This document shows, in pieces, positions 26,755 to 34,864 of a stretch of DNA of 64,000 nucleotides. Within the stretch, counting starts at the first letter, position 1, and the number at the start of each line of letters is the position of its first letter. Position numbers and translations under genes: made by a program. This DNA is from Clostridiales bacterium mt11. Lineage in GTDB: Bacteria > Bacillota > Clostridia > Tissierellales > Tepidimicrobiaceae. The DNA is taken from positions 235,732-299,731 of the forward strand of contig LN874944.1 of assembly GCA_001282665.1 (NCBI GenBank). Reading direction: 5' to 3'. The notes beneath the pieces were generated by a model. That model saw nothing but the letters and a program-made list of their open reading frames with translations. It was not told where the DNA came from and ran no database searches.

Positions 26755-27726
26755 ATGAAGAAAAATTTTTGGGCTACGTTTTTAATAGCGTTAGTATGTT
26801 TTTCAGCTTTATTTGCTGGAATGGGTCATTTTATGTCAAATGAAGGTTCCATTACATCTACGGGAGACGAGGAGAAGTTAGAAGCAGAAGAAAAATTAAA
26901 AGACAAGGACGAAATGATATTTTTACTTATGGGTGTAGATGATGAATATGATACTGGTGGTGTAAAAGCGTTAAAAGAGAAGAGAAAGAAGTCAGAAGAT
27001 AGATATATAAAGACAGGATATAGGTCTGATACTATGATCCTTTGTAAGTATAACTTTGAGACTGGTGAAATAGCCATGCTATCCATTCCAAGGGATACAA
27101 AGACCAATATAAGGGGAAGAAAAAATCAAGAGAAGATTAACCATGCTCATTCCTATGGTGGACCTTATTTAGCAATAGATGCTGTAAGGGACTTGTTAAA
27201 GATAGATTTGGAATACTATGTAACGGTAGATTATTTAGCAGTTAAGGAGATAGTAGAAGCTATTGGAGGAGTAGATATAGATGTACCACGAGATATGAAG
27301 TATAAGGATGTAGTCGCTAAGCCGCCATTAATAATAGATATAAAGAAAGGACAACAAAACTTAAATGGAGATAAAGCTATAGAATATTTAAGGTTTAGAA
27401 GTTATCCAGAAGGCGATTTAGGTAGAGTAGAAGCTCAGCAGTTGTTCATGAAGGAATTCATCAAACAGACCTTTAAGCTCAAAAATTTTACTATTCCCAA
27501 ATTATATAAGATGGCAAAAGCTTATTATGATTATGTAGATACCAATATACCTATGAGTATAGCTTTAAGGGGCATAGATAGTATTAAGGATGTAGACTTT
27601 GATAATATTAGAGCAGTTAGATTGCCTGGGGAAGGTAGAAATACTAAACCATCCTACTTTATATGCTATGAAGAAGAAACAAAGGAATTAGTTAAAGAGA
27701 TGTTCAGTAACTTTTTGTTAGATTAA
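26755..27726 (+). CDS. LytR-CpsA-Psr (LCP) family cell-wall ligase
   Basis: A 323-residue membrane-anchored protein with an N-terminal signal-anchor helix (about residues 4-24) and an external LCP domain. Conserved segments are LLMGVDD, RSDTMILCKY, MLSIPRDTK, INHAHSYGG, AIGGVDIDV and YLRFRSYPEGDLGR, holding the Asp/Arg residues that bind polyprenyl pyrophosphate. LCP enzymes attach teichoic acids or other glycopolymers to peptidoglycan. GGAGG precedes the ATG, and it is followed closely by the IPP isomerase gene, giving a functional link through polyprenyl carriers. Confidence 0.92.
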   Translation: MKKNFWATFLIALVCFSALFAGMGHFMSNEGSITSTGDEEKLEAEEKLKDKDEMIFLLMGVDDEYDTGGVKALKEKRKKSEDRYIKTGYRSDTMILCKYNFETGEIAMLSIPRDTKTNIRGRKNQEKINHAHSYGGPYLAIDAVRDLLKIDLEYYVTVDYLAVKEIVEAIGGVDIDVPRDMKYKDVVAKPPLIIDIKKGQQNLNGDKAIEYLRFRSYPEGDLGRVEAQQLFMKEFIKQTFKLKNFTIPKLYKMAKAYYDYVDTNIPMSIALRGIDSIKDVDFDNIRAVRLPGEGRNTKPSYFICYEEETKELVKEMFSNFLLD

Positions 27727-27741
27727 TAAAGAGAGGATTCC

Positions 27742-28764
27742 ATGAAAAAAGATATAAGAAGAGATAGAAAAAAAGAGCATATAGAGTATTATTTAAAATC
27801 CACATCTAAGAATAAAACACTATTTGAAGATGTATATATAGAACATATTTCACTACCAGAGCTAAATTTAGATGAAATTGATACTAAGACCACCTTTTTA
27901 GATAAAATTATTGAATATCCAATAATGATAAACGCTATTACGGGAGGAACGGAATTTTCCCGGGAAATAAATAGAGATTTGTCAAATATAGCAAAAGAAT
28001 ACCATATCCCCATAGCAGTAGGTTCCCAAACTATAGCATTAAAGGACAAAAAAAGTCATGAATCCTTTAAAATTGTAAGGGATATAGTAGGAAAAGAAGG
28101 AGTAGTAATAGCCAATTTAAATGCCAGTGCATCTTTAGATGAAGTTAAATATGCTATGGATATATTAGATGCAGATGGTATCCAGCTTCATTTAAATCCA
28201 GCTCAAGAGTTGGTGATGAAAGAGGGAGATAGGAACTTTAAGGGGATTTTAGATAATATCCAAAACATCGTATCTCACATGGAAAAGCCTGTAATCATAA
28301 AAGAAGTAGGCTTTGGTATAGCTAAGGAAGTAGCTGAAATGTTGTATAATGTAGGAGTAAAATATATAGATGTTTCAGGTATAGGAGGCACTAATTTTAT
28401 AGAGATAGAGGATAGGCGAAATGATCAAATAGATTTTAGTGATATATACTGTTGGGGTATACCCACTGCCCTTAGTTTAATCCAATGTCGCTCTGTATCA
28501 GAGGATATAATCTTAATATCTAGCGGAGGAATTAAAACTAGCATAGATATAATAAAATCTCTATGTATAGGAGGAGATTTAGTAGGTATATCTGGGGAGA
28601 TCTTAAGGCTTTTAATAGAAGGCGGATATGATAGGGCAGATAAATATATAAAGGAGTTAATGTATAAGTTTAAGATATTGGTGTTATTAACGGGAAATAA
28701 AAATATAGAAGAATTAAAGAAGACTCCCTATAAGGTAAAGGGGGAACTTAAGGATTTATTATAG
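27742..28764 (+). CDS. fni: Type 2 isopentenyl-diphosphate isomerase
   Basis: A 340-residue FMN enzyme that interconverts isopentenyl and dimethylallyl diphosphate for polyprenoid synthesis. Family segments are RKKEHIEYYL near the start, MINAITGGT, VGSQTIAL, QLHLNPAQE, VIIKEVGFGI, IDVSGIGGTNF with the FMN-phosphate loop, and ISSGGIKT. Length is normal. The 15-base gap from the LCP gene suggests one operon. GAGAGGA precedes the ATG. Confidence 0.92.
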   Translation: MKKDIRRDRKKEHIEYYLKSTSKNKTLFEDVYIEHISLPELNLDEIDTKTTFLDKIIEYPIMINAITGGTEFSREINRDLSNIAKEYHIPIAVGSQTIALKDKKSHESFKIVRDIVGKEGVVIANLNASASLDEVKYAMDILDADGIQLHLNPAQELVMKEGDRNFKGILDNIQNIVSHMEKPVIIKEVGFGIAKEVAEMLYNVGVKYIDVSGIGGTNFIEIEDRRNDQIDFSDIYCWGIPTALSLIQCRSVSEDIILISSGGIKTSIDIIKSLCIGGDLVGISGEILRLLIEGGYDRADKYIKELMYKFKILVLLTGNKNIEELKKTPYKVKGELKDLL

Positions 28765-28765
28765 A

Positions 28766-28804
28766 TAAAAGGGTCATACGATATTGAGTATGGCCTTTTA
28801 ATTA
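28766..28804 (+). terminator. Terminator after the isomerase gene
   Basis: TAAAAGGGTCATA pairs, with one bulge, with TATGGCCTTTTA, ending in TTTTAATT. Confidence 0.65.
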
Positions 28805-28833
28805 AATAATTAATATATGGGTAGGTGATGATA

Positions 28834-29817
28834 TTGAAAGAAAAGATTTTAATGATTCTTAAACAAAATAAAGATGAATTCCTTTCAGGTGAGAAGATTA
28901 GTGATGAATTTGGTGTAAGCCGTTCTGCTATATGGAAGTATATGAATGTATTAAAGGAAGAAGGATATGAAATAGAATCTATTCCTAGGAAGGGCTATAG
29001 ACTCATATCTTCACCAGATATACTCACATATGAGGAAATAGAAGAGTATTTAACTACTGGATTTATTGGCAGAAATATATACTACTTTGATAGCATCTCC
29101 TCTACAAATATAAAAGCTAAAGAGATTGCTATGGAGAATGAAGAGGGAACCATTATAATTGCAGAGGAACAGACTAAGGGTAAGGGAAGGTTAGGCAGAA
29201 ATTGGACTTCACCTAAAGGTAAAGGAATATGGATGAGTATAATATTAAAGCCAAAGGTTGATCCTATAAAAGTTGCCAAGATAACCTTAATAGGAGCAGC
29301 AGCTGTAAATCAAGGATTAAAAGATATTGGTATAAACTCATATATAAAATGGCCTAATGATATTGTAATTGATGGCAAAAAGGTATGTGGCATACTTACG
29401 GAAATGAGCTGCGAATTAAATATGATAAACTACTGCATCATGGGAATGGGGATAAATGCTAATCTAAATGAAAGTGATTTTGATGAGGAATTATCTAAAA
29501 AAGCCACTTCTTTAAAAAGCATTACGGGAAATAATGTGGATAGGAAAAAACTATTGGCATGTATTTTAAATCGCTTTGAGGAACTGTATATACCTTTTAA
29601 GGAAAGAGGAGATATAGCAAAGACCATTGAAATATCAAGAGAAAGATCCATCTTAATTGGAAAAAGGGTACGAATAATCAGAGGAGAATTGGAAAGAATG
29701 GGAACTGTAGTGGATATAGATGAAGAAGGACAGTTAATAGTTAAATATGACGATGGTAGAGTAGAAGAAGTATTTTCTGGGGAAGTCTCTGTACGTGGAA
29801 TGGAAGGATATATATAA
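28834..29817 (+). CDS. birA: Bifunctional biotin-protein ligase and biotin repressor
   Basis: A 327-residue class II BirA. An N-terminal winged HTH (SDEFGVSRSAIWKYMNVLKEEGY) allows DNA binding, the ligase core has GKGRLGRNW (biotinyl-AMP loop) and KWPNDI, and a C-terminal SH3-like domain follows. It biotinylates carboxylase carrier proteins and represses biotin genes when loaded with biotinyl-AMP. TTG 28834 is chosen as start because AGGTGAT lies eight bases before and it yields the usual MKEKIL beginning; ATG 28828 and GTG 28825 fall inside that ribosome site. A matching operator precedes bioY downstream. Confidence 0.92.
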   Translation: MKEKILMILKQNKDEFLSGEKISDEFGVSRSAIWKYMNVLKEEGYEIESIPRKGYRLISSPDILTYEEIEEYLTTGFIGRNIYYFDSISSTNIKAKEIAMENEEGTIIIAEEQTKGKGRLGRNWTSPKGKGIWMSIILKPKVDPIKVAKITLIGAAAVNQGLKDIGINSYIKWPNDIVIDGKKVCGILTEMSCELNMINYCIMGMGINANLNESDFDEELSKKATSLKSITGNNVDRKKLLACILNRFEELYIPFKERGDIAKTIEISRERSILIGKRVRIIRGELERMGTVVDIDEEGQLIVKYDDGRVEEVFSGEVSVRGMEGYI

Positions 29818-29926
29818 TAGGTAATTATCACTAAAAGCATAGAAAATTGTAGAATATTGTTAATAATATGATAGAATATACCTTGTAAATTTACAAAAGA
29901 CGAATAACCTAGAATAGTGGTGAATA

Positions 29927-30967
29927 ATGTTGGAGAGTAAACATCTTTGTCTAACAGAAAATTTGGTGGGTGAAATTTTAATTGAGGATGTTTTTGATGA
30001 TGAAGGCAATATAATAATGAGTAAGAATTCAGTAATTAATGAGTATGCCTTTCAGACCCTATTAAAAACAAAAGTTGACAAGGTTAAAATCTATCCATCT
30101 ATAAAAGAGAACTTTACTGTTTCAAGAAATAAGCCTGAACTATGTTATAAGGAAAGTATTATAGAAATGCAGAAAATAATGGCTAGGTTAGCAACAGGGG
30201 AAGGGATTTCCCTTAATAGACTAGATATGGTTTCTAGTTCTTTATCTTTAGAAATAAATAAGAACAACCAAATAATTGGGAATATAGGAAGGATTAAGGA
30301 TAAGGATGAGTACACATATAATCATAGCATCAATGTAGCAATATATTCTGCATTTATAGGAAAACTAATAGGACTAGACGAAGAAGAAAATATAGAATTA
30401 ATTCAAGCTTCTTTACTTCATGACATTGGTAAATCCAAAGTTCCAAAAGAGATATTGAATAAAAAAGGAAGATTAACAGAAGAAGAGTTTATAATAGTTA
30501 AAAAACACACAACCGATGGTTATATAATGTCAAAGAGAATATCCTGTCTTACAGAAGATGTTAGAGAAGCTATTCTTTATCACCATGAAAGGGAGGATGG
30601 AAGCGGTTATCCCCACGGAGTCAAAGGGCATAAAATAAACATATATGCAAAGATAATATCCATAGCTGATGTGTATGATGCGCTGACATCTGAGCGGGTT
30701 TATAAGGATAAGAGCAGTCCCTTTGATGCTATAAAGGAATTTTATAGAATGGGTATTCAAAAATTTAGTAGACCAATTTTGGCTATATTCTTTAAGAACG
30801 TAGTACAATTTTACGTTAATTGTAGAGTGAAGTTAAATGATGGAACCATAGGCAAAATTGAATTTGTTCATCCCCAAAATATTACTGGGCCTATAGTCAA
30901 TGTAGAAGGTAATTACATCAATCTATCTCAAGATAATTCTTTAAAAATTGAAGAAATAGTAGAATAA
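29927..30967 (+). CDS. HD-GYP domain protein, probable c-di-GMP phosphodiesterase
   Basis: A 346-residue cytoplasmic protein with an N-terminal region of about 130 residues with no named domain and an HD-GYP domain: NHSINVAIYS, LLHDIGK (metal-binding His-Asp), HHEREDGSGYPHG (the GYP motif) and IADVYDALTSER. These residues support hydrolysis of cyclic di-GMP. No receiver or membrane segment is attached. It starts at ATG with a weak ribosome site (GTGGTGA). It is convergent with bioY, separated by a shared terminator. Confidence 0.9.
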   Translation: MLESKHLCLTENLVGEILIEDVFDDEGNIIMSKNSVINEYAFQTLLKTKVDKVKIYPSIKENFTVSRNKPELCYKESIIEMQKIMARLATGEGISLNRLDMVSSSLSLEINKNNQIIGNIGRIKDKDEYTYNHSINVAIYSAFIGKLIGLDEEENIELIQASLLHDIGKSKVPKEILNKKGRLTEEEFIIVKKHTTDGYIMSKRISCLTEDVREAILYHHEREDGSGYPHGVKGHKINIYAKIISIADVYDALTSERVYKDKSSPFDAIKEFYRMGIQKFSRPILAIFFKNVVQFYVNCRVKLNDGTIGKIEFVHPQNITGPIVNVEGNYINLSQDNSLKIEEIVE

Positions 30968-30995
30968 AAACCAATAGATATATCTATTGGTTTTT
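30966..30995. terminator. Bidirectional terminator between convergent genes
   Basis: A 30-bp perfect palindrome with five A at one end and five T at the other. It overlaps the ends of both the HD-GYP and bioY genes. Confidence 0.88.
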
Positions 30996-31542
30996 ATGTT
31001 GTACTTACCCTTTTAAGGACTTTTGTTGCTACTAAAGACGATAATATGGCCTTTAATAGATCGCCAGGCAAAAATATTAAACAGCCAGTCTTTATAGCTA
31101 CAGAAAGAGGAACGGCTTTCCCCATGACATTATTCAATATTATATACATATAAGGCAGTCCAAATAAGTAGATGACAAAAGTTCCCATTAAGGTAGCCAT
31201 GAATATCCTTTTAAAATCTATAGTTTCTCCATTATGAGCAATCTTTCCTATTATAAAAGCAGCAAATGCAAATCCAATTAAAAATCCAAAGCTAGGTTTA
31301 AGTATTGCTTGAGGGCCTCCTGAAAAGTTAGAAAATATCCTTACACCAGAAAGACCTAATAATATATAGACTATTTGAGATAGACTACCTAATTTTGGAC
31401 CAAGCAAAAGTCCAGCTAATATGGCAAACATGCTCTGTAGGGTAATAGGCACATCACCTAAAGGTATGCTTAAAAAAGCCCCTATGGCAGTTAATGCTGT
31501 AAACAATGATACCAATATCATTTCCTTTGTAGATATTTTCAT
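30994..31542 (-). CDS. bioY: BioY biotin transporter (ECF S component)
   Basis: A 182-residue membrane protein with six hydrophobic segments. BioY hallmarks are LGDVPITLQSMFAILAG near residues 29-45 and the GGPQAILKPSFGFLIGFAFAA core that shapes the biotin site. It captures biotin and works with a shared ECF energising module encoded elsewhere. AGGAGGGA precedes the ATG. Its promoter overlaps a BirA-type operator, so biotin repression is likely. Confidence 0.92.
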   Translation of the reverse strand: MKISTKEMILVSLFTALTAIGAFLSIPLGDVPITLQSMFAILAGLLLGPKLGSLSQIVYILLGLSGVRIFSNFSGGPQAILKPSFGFLIGFAFAAFIIGKIAHNGETIDFKRIFMATLMGTFVIYLFGLPYMYIILNNVMGKAVPLSVAIKTGCLIFLPGDLLKAILSSLVATKVLKRVSTT

Positions 31543-31591
31543 AAAATCCCTCCTATATGTAAACTGAAAAAATAATTAAGTAGACAATAAG

Positions 31592-31644
31592 ATTGTAAAC
31601 AATTTTTTGTTTATTGTCAACTATAAAAAAAAATTAGTTGACAA
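31592..31644 (-). promoter_or_regulatory. bioY promoter with BirA operator
   Basis: On the minus strand TTGACA (complement of 31615-31620), seventeen bases, then TACAAT (complement of 31592-31597). Over the -35 lies the inverted repeat TTGTCAAC (31614-31621), N15, GTTGACAA (31637-31644). Half-site and 15-base spacing match the BirA operator pattern TTGTTAAC, N15, GTTAACAA known from Bacillus. Confidence 0.8.
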
Positions 31645-31656
31645 ATTAAAATACTA

Positions 31657-31727
31657 TTGACAAATAAAAAGATAAAATATATACTGTTAATGAACAGTAT
31701 GAACAGTATATACTCAATGAACACTGT
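31657..31727 (+). promoter_or_regulatory. gntR-ABC operon promoter with palindromic operator
   Basis: TTGACA (31657-31662), seventeen bases, TATACT (31680-31685). Starting in the -10 box is the palindrome ATACTGTT, AATG, AACAGTAT (31681-31700). The element ATGAACA recurs at 31691, 31699 and 31717, the second time within AACAGTATATACT. This cluster over the transcription start is the expected place for GntR autorepression. Confidence 0.7.
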
Positions 31728-31752
31728 GGATATTAAGATTAGGAGGATTGCT

Positions 31753-32127
31753 ATGAAGATTATAGTATCTAATTCTTCAAAGGAACCTATATATGAACAG
31801 ATATCCAATCAAATAAAGGGAATGATATTAAAAGGAGAGCTAAACGAAGGAGATTTACTTCCTTCCATTAGGGGATTAGCAAGAGATCTTCAAATATCTG
31901 TTATCACTACTAAAAGGGCCTATGATGAATTAGAAGGTGAGGGTTTTATAGAGACCATGCAAGGGAAAGGCTCCTTTGTAGCCGGACAAAATAAGGAGCT
32001 TATGCGAGAGAAAAAACTCAAGATTATAGAGGAAAGATTGTTTGAAGTAGTAGAAGAAAGCAAATTATTAGGATTATCTTACGAAGAAGTTCAAGAGATG
32101 TTAAGAATTTTATTTGAGGAGGTATAG
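31753..32127 (+). CDS. GntR-family (YtrA subfamily) transcriptional regulator
   Basis: A 124-residue regulator with an N-terminal winged HTH (PIYEQISNQIKGMILKGE, LLPSIRGLARDLQISVITTKRAYDELE, FIETMQGKGSFVA) and only a short helical C-terminal dimerisation tail of about 45 residues, as in the YtrA subfamily. These regulators control ABC transporters encoded beside them and respond often to cell-wall-active antibiotics. ATG 31753 is behind AGGAGG; the longer upstream frame would run through the promoter. Two bases separate it from the ATPase gene. Confidence 0.9.
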   Translation: MKIIVSNSSKEPIYEQISNQIKGMILKGELNEGDLLPSIRGLARDLQISVITTKRAYDELEGEGFIETMQGKGSFVAGQNKELMREKKLKIIEERLFEVVEESKLLGLSYEEVQEMLRILFEEV

Positions 32128-32129
32128 AC

Positions 32130-32984
32130 ATGGATTATATATTGGAAGTCAATAATTTGAGAAAAGAATTTAAAAATTTTACCTTAGACGATATAAGCTT
32201 TAAATTGGAACCAGGATTCATAATGGGATTTATTGGACCTAATGGAGCAGGAAAATCTACTACTATAAAGCTTATAATGAATTTACTCAAAAAGAATGGT
32301 GGAGAAATTAAGGTATTTGGTAAGGATAATATAAAGTATGAGAAGGAAATAAAGGATAGGATAGGCTTTGTATATGATGAAAACTACTATTATGAGGATC
32401 TAACCATTAATCAAATGAAAAGTATAGTAGCTTCCTTCTACTCAAGATGGAATGACGATCAGTTTAACCATTATATTAAAGAATTCGATTTGAATCCAAA
32501 GGCGAAGATAAAGACTCTATCCAAAGGGATGAAGATGAAGTTTTCACTAGCCATAGCTTTATCTCATAATGCAGATCTTATAGTAATGGATGAACCTACA
32601 TCAGGACTTGACCCAGTCTTTAGAAGGGAAATATTGGATATCCTATATAATATAATTCAAGATGACAGTAAGAGTATATTCTTCTCTACCCACATAACTA
32701 CTGATTTAGAGAAGATTGCAGACTATATAACCTTTATAAATAAAGGAAAGGTAGTATTCTCTAAACCCAAGGATGAAATTTTAGAAAACTTTGTCATAGT
32801 GAAAGGCGGTACAGAGCTTTTGAATAGGGATACTAAAAAGGAATTTATAGGCTTAAGGGAAACTAAAGTTGGATTTGAAGGTTTAGTAGATAATAGAGAT
32901 AAGGTAAATAGAATATTTGGCAGCAAAGTATTAATAGAAAAAGCAAGCTTAGAAGATATTATGGTCTATAGTGTAAGGGGGTAA
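32130..32984 (+). CDS. ABC transporter ATPase of the GntR-linked exporter
   Basis: A 284-residue ATPase with Walker A GPNGAGKST, signature LSKGMKMK (the SGG is replaced by SKG, as usual in this YtrB-like branch), Walker B LIVMDEPTSGLDP and switch FSTHI. A C-terminal regulatory extension of about 70 residues follows. It drives the two membrane proteins encoded next. Substrate unknown; lantibiotic or cell-wall stress export is the usual suggestion for GntR-linked sets. Confidence 0.9.
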   Translation: MDYILEVNNLRKEFKNFTLDDISFKLEPGFIMGFIGPNGAGKSTTIKLIMNLLKKNGGEIKVFGKDNIKYEKEIKDRIGFVYDENYYYEDLTINQMKSIVASFYSRWNDDQFNHYIKEFDLNPKAKIKTLSKGMKMKFSLAIALSHNADLIVMDEPTSGLDPVFRREILDILYNIIQDDSKSIFFSTHITTDLEKIADYITFINKGKVVFSKPKDEILENFVIVKGGTELLNRDTKKEFIGLRETKVGFEGLVDNRDKVNRIFGSKVLIEKASLEDIMVYSVRG

Positions 32985-32988
32985 GGAT

Positions 32989-33621
32989 ATGATTGGAATT
33001 ATAAAGAGAGATTTAACGGTTATGTTTTCCAATAAGCGAGATAGATTTTTTATGTTACTTTATATACCTTTTTTAATATTTATAATAGACTCGTATGAGC
33101 CAAAGTGGTTGTACTTTGCCATAATAATAGCATATACCTATGTTTTATCAATTACGTCTTTTTCTTATGATGTTAGTGGTAAATCTAAATATGTCTTAAA
33201 CTCTCTGCCTATTAATGCAAAGGAGATAGTTTTATATAAGTATTTATCTACATTTGTGTATTTTGCTATAACTATTGTGTATGTTGGGGGCTATTTGTGG
33301 ATAATTAACGCTTTAAAAATAAAACCTGTGGATTATTTTAATTTGGAGATGATAGTTAAAGCTCTTCCGGTAATAATGATTTCGACATCTATAGTTTTTC
33401 CAGCATATTTTAGGTTTGAGCCTAAGATTGCACAAATAATTCATATGATAGTATTTATGTCACTTTTTGTTGGATTGGCAAACTTAAATTCAGTAGGGAT
33501 TGATTCTTTAGCCTATCATATGAGATTTTTACGAGGAACAAGCGGATTAGTTGTAGTTATAGGATTATATATTCTATCTTTAATATTATCGATGAAACTT
33601 TATCAAAATAGGGATTTATAA
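32989..33621 (+). CDS. ABC-2 type membrane permease
   Basis: A 210-residue integral membrane protein with six hydrophobic segments. It has a cytoplasmic start IIKRDLTVMFSNKRDR and the segment VSGKSKYVLNSLPINAKEIVLYKYLS, the standard coupling region of ABC-2/DUF-type exporters. The gene starts four bases after the ATPase gene, with GTAAGGGGGTAAGG ahead. Confidence 0.8.
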   Translation: MIGIIKRDLTVMFSNKRDRFFMLLYIPFLIFIIDSYEPKWLYFAIIIAYTYVLSITSFSYDVSGKSKYVLNSLPINAKEIVLYKYLSTFVYFAITIVYVGGYLWIINALKIKPVDYFNLEMIVKALPVIMISTSIVFPAYFRFEPKIAQIIHMIVFMSLFVGLANLNSVGIDSLAYHMRFLRGTSGLVVVIGLYILSLILSMKLYQNRDL

Positions 33622-33633
33622 TGAGGTGATAAT

Positions 33634-34293
33634 GTGTTGAGCTTAGTAAAAAAGGATTTAAAGCTATTGAGGAAAATGAATATATTTATATTACTTTATG
33701 TATTATTTATTTGTGCTATGGGAGTTTTCATGCCTAAGAATCCAGCAGCAGATATTATATATATTCTAGGGATGATTACATTGATATTCACTTCAATTAT
33801 ATATACCAATGGATATGATGATAAATATAAAAGTGAAATAGTTCTCAACAGTTTCCCAATTGATAGGCGAAACATCGTTAGAGGAAAGTATGCATCTTTA
33901 ATTATATATATATTATTAGCTTGTGGTGGTGTATTGATATTTACAAGGATTGTTGAGCTAGTAGCTGCTGGAACAAGCGGTGAAAGTGCTAATATATGGA
34001 ATGCCATTTTAGCTATGAGTATATCTTTAATATTCTATTCCATATACTATCCATTCTATTTTAAAGTTGGAGAAGGCATAAGGAGTTTTAACACAGTATT
34101 GTGGGTACTAATGTTTGTATGTCCATCTATTATAACCAAGTTAATGAAGAGATGGGAGAGTACAGGTCAATTAGAAAAGATATTGAGTATGGATATAAAT
34201 AAAATAAGTATATATTTATTGGTATTTTCTTTAGTTATATTCTATATATCGCTGCAAATATCTAAAATTATATACTCAAAAAAGGAATTTTAA
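33634..34293 (+). CDS. Second ABC-2 type membrane permease
   Basis: A 219-residue paralogue-like partner of the preceding permease: LSLVKKDLKLLRK, then six hydrophobic segments and the coupling motif YDDKYKSEIVLNSFPIDRRNIVRGKYAS. GAGGTGAT lies just before; initiation is at GTG 33634 or TTG 33637 and the ribosome spacing slightly favours the latter. A terminator-like hairpin follows the stop. Confidence 0.8.
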   Translation: MLSLVKKDLKLLRKMNIFILLYVLFICAMGVFMPKNPAADIIYILGMITLIFTSIIYTNGYDDKYKSEIVLNSFPIDRRNIVRGKYASLIIYILLACGGVLIFTRIVELVAAGTSGESANIWNAILAMSISLIFYSIYYPFYFKVGEGIRSFNTVLWVLMFVCPSIITKLMKRWESTGQLEKILSMDINKISIYLLVFSLVIFYISLQISKIIYSKKEF

Positions 34294-34300
34294 GAGAAGC

Positions 34301-34342
34301 TAAGGACGGTTCTAAACATAAAAGAATCGTCCTTAATACTTT
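34301..34342 (+). terminator. Terminator after the GntR-ABC operon
   Basis: TAAGGACGGTTCT (34301-34313) pairs, with G-U, with AGAATCGTCCTTA (34323-34335), then TACTTTT. It also lies at the end of the convergent DsrE-like gene. Confidence 0.65.
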
Positions 34343-34818
34343 TAAATAAATAATTGGATATCTGATTCTAGGGCATCCTTTAAGTATTCCTCTGCCGTAA
34401 TTATATCTACCTCTTTAATCAATTCATCTTCCTTGAATCCCATAACTTCACAGGAAAGTTTGCAGGCTTTAATGGACACATTCTTTTTAATGGCTCCATT
34501 TAAGAAGTCGCTTAGTGTAGGAGTGTCGGTTTCTTCCATCATTTCAACCAACATCTTTTTCCCTATCCCTGCAAAGTTCATCTTGGATAATGGGAGTTCA
34601 TCTATATTTCTTGGAGTCATATTTGCGAACATCTTTTCATAAGTGGTTTTATCTTCTTCGGACATGCTATTTGGATCCCTTATTAGAAGAAGCCCCCAAA
34701 ACGCAAAGAACATGGTTACGTCTATACCCATCTCTCTAGCAGAATTGGCTAGGATTAAAGCAGCTAAGGCTTTATCGTATTCACCACTAAACATCAATAT
34801 ATTCATTTTCTTATTCAC
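34342..34818 (-). CDS. DsrE/DsrF/DsrH-like sulfur-relay family protein
   Basis: A 158-residue cytoplasmic protein of the DsrE-like (peroxiredoxin-type) family. The motif IKACKLSCEVMGFKED carries the conserved Cys of this branch, and MFSGEYDKALAALILANSAREMG opens the fold. Members move persulfide sulfur between proteins. It is the second gene after a cysteine desulfurase, a natural sulfur donor, with 19 bases between them. It starts at GTG behind GGAGGG, and that ribosome site is hidden in a hairpin. Confidence 0.85.
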   Translation of the reverse strand: MNKKMNILMFSGEYDKALAALILANSAREMGIDVTMFFAFWGLLLIRDPNSMSEEDKTTYEKMFANMTPRNIDELPLSKMNFAGIGKKMLVEMMEETDTPTLSDFLNGAIKKNVSIKACKLSCEVMGFKEDELIKEVDIITAEEYLKDALESDIQLFI

Positions 34819-34819
34819 A

Positions 34820-34864
34820 AGAAACCCTCCTTCCTACTTATTTTAAGTAGAAAGGAGGGTTTCT
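34820..34864 (-). promoter_or_regulatory. Hairpin sequestering the ribosome site of the DsrE-like gene
   Basis: On the minus strand AGAAACCCTCCTT pairs with AAGGAGGGTTTCT, and inside it CTACTTA pairs with TAAGTAG with a very small loop. The 5' arm is the last codons of the desulfurase gene (RNPPFYLK), its stop lies in the inner stem, and the 3' arm is the Shine-Dalgarno of the next gene. A ribosome finishing the first gene would open the structure, so strict translational coupling is inferred. Confidence 0.7.
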
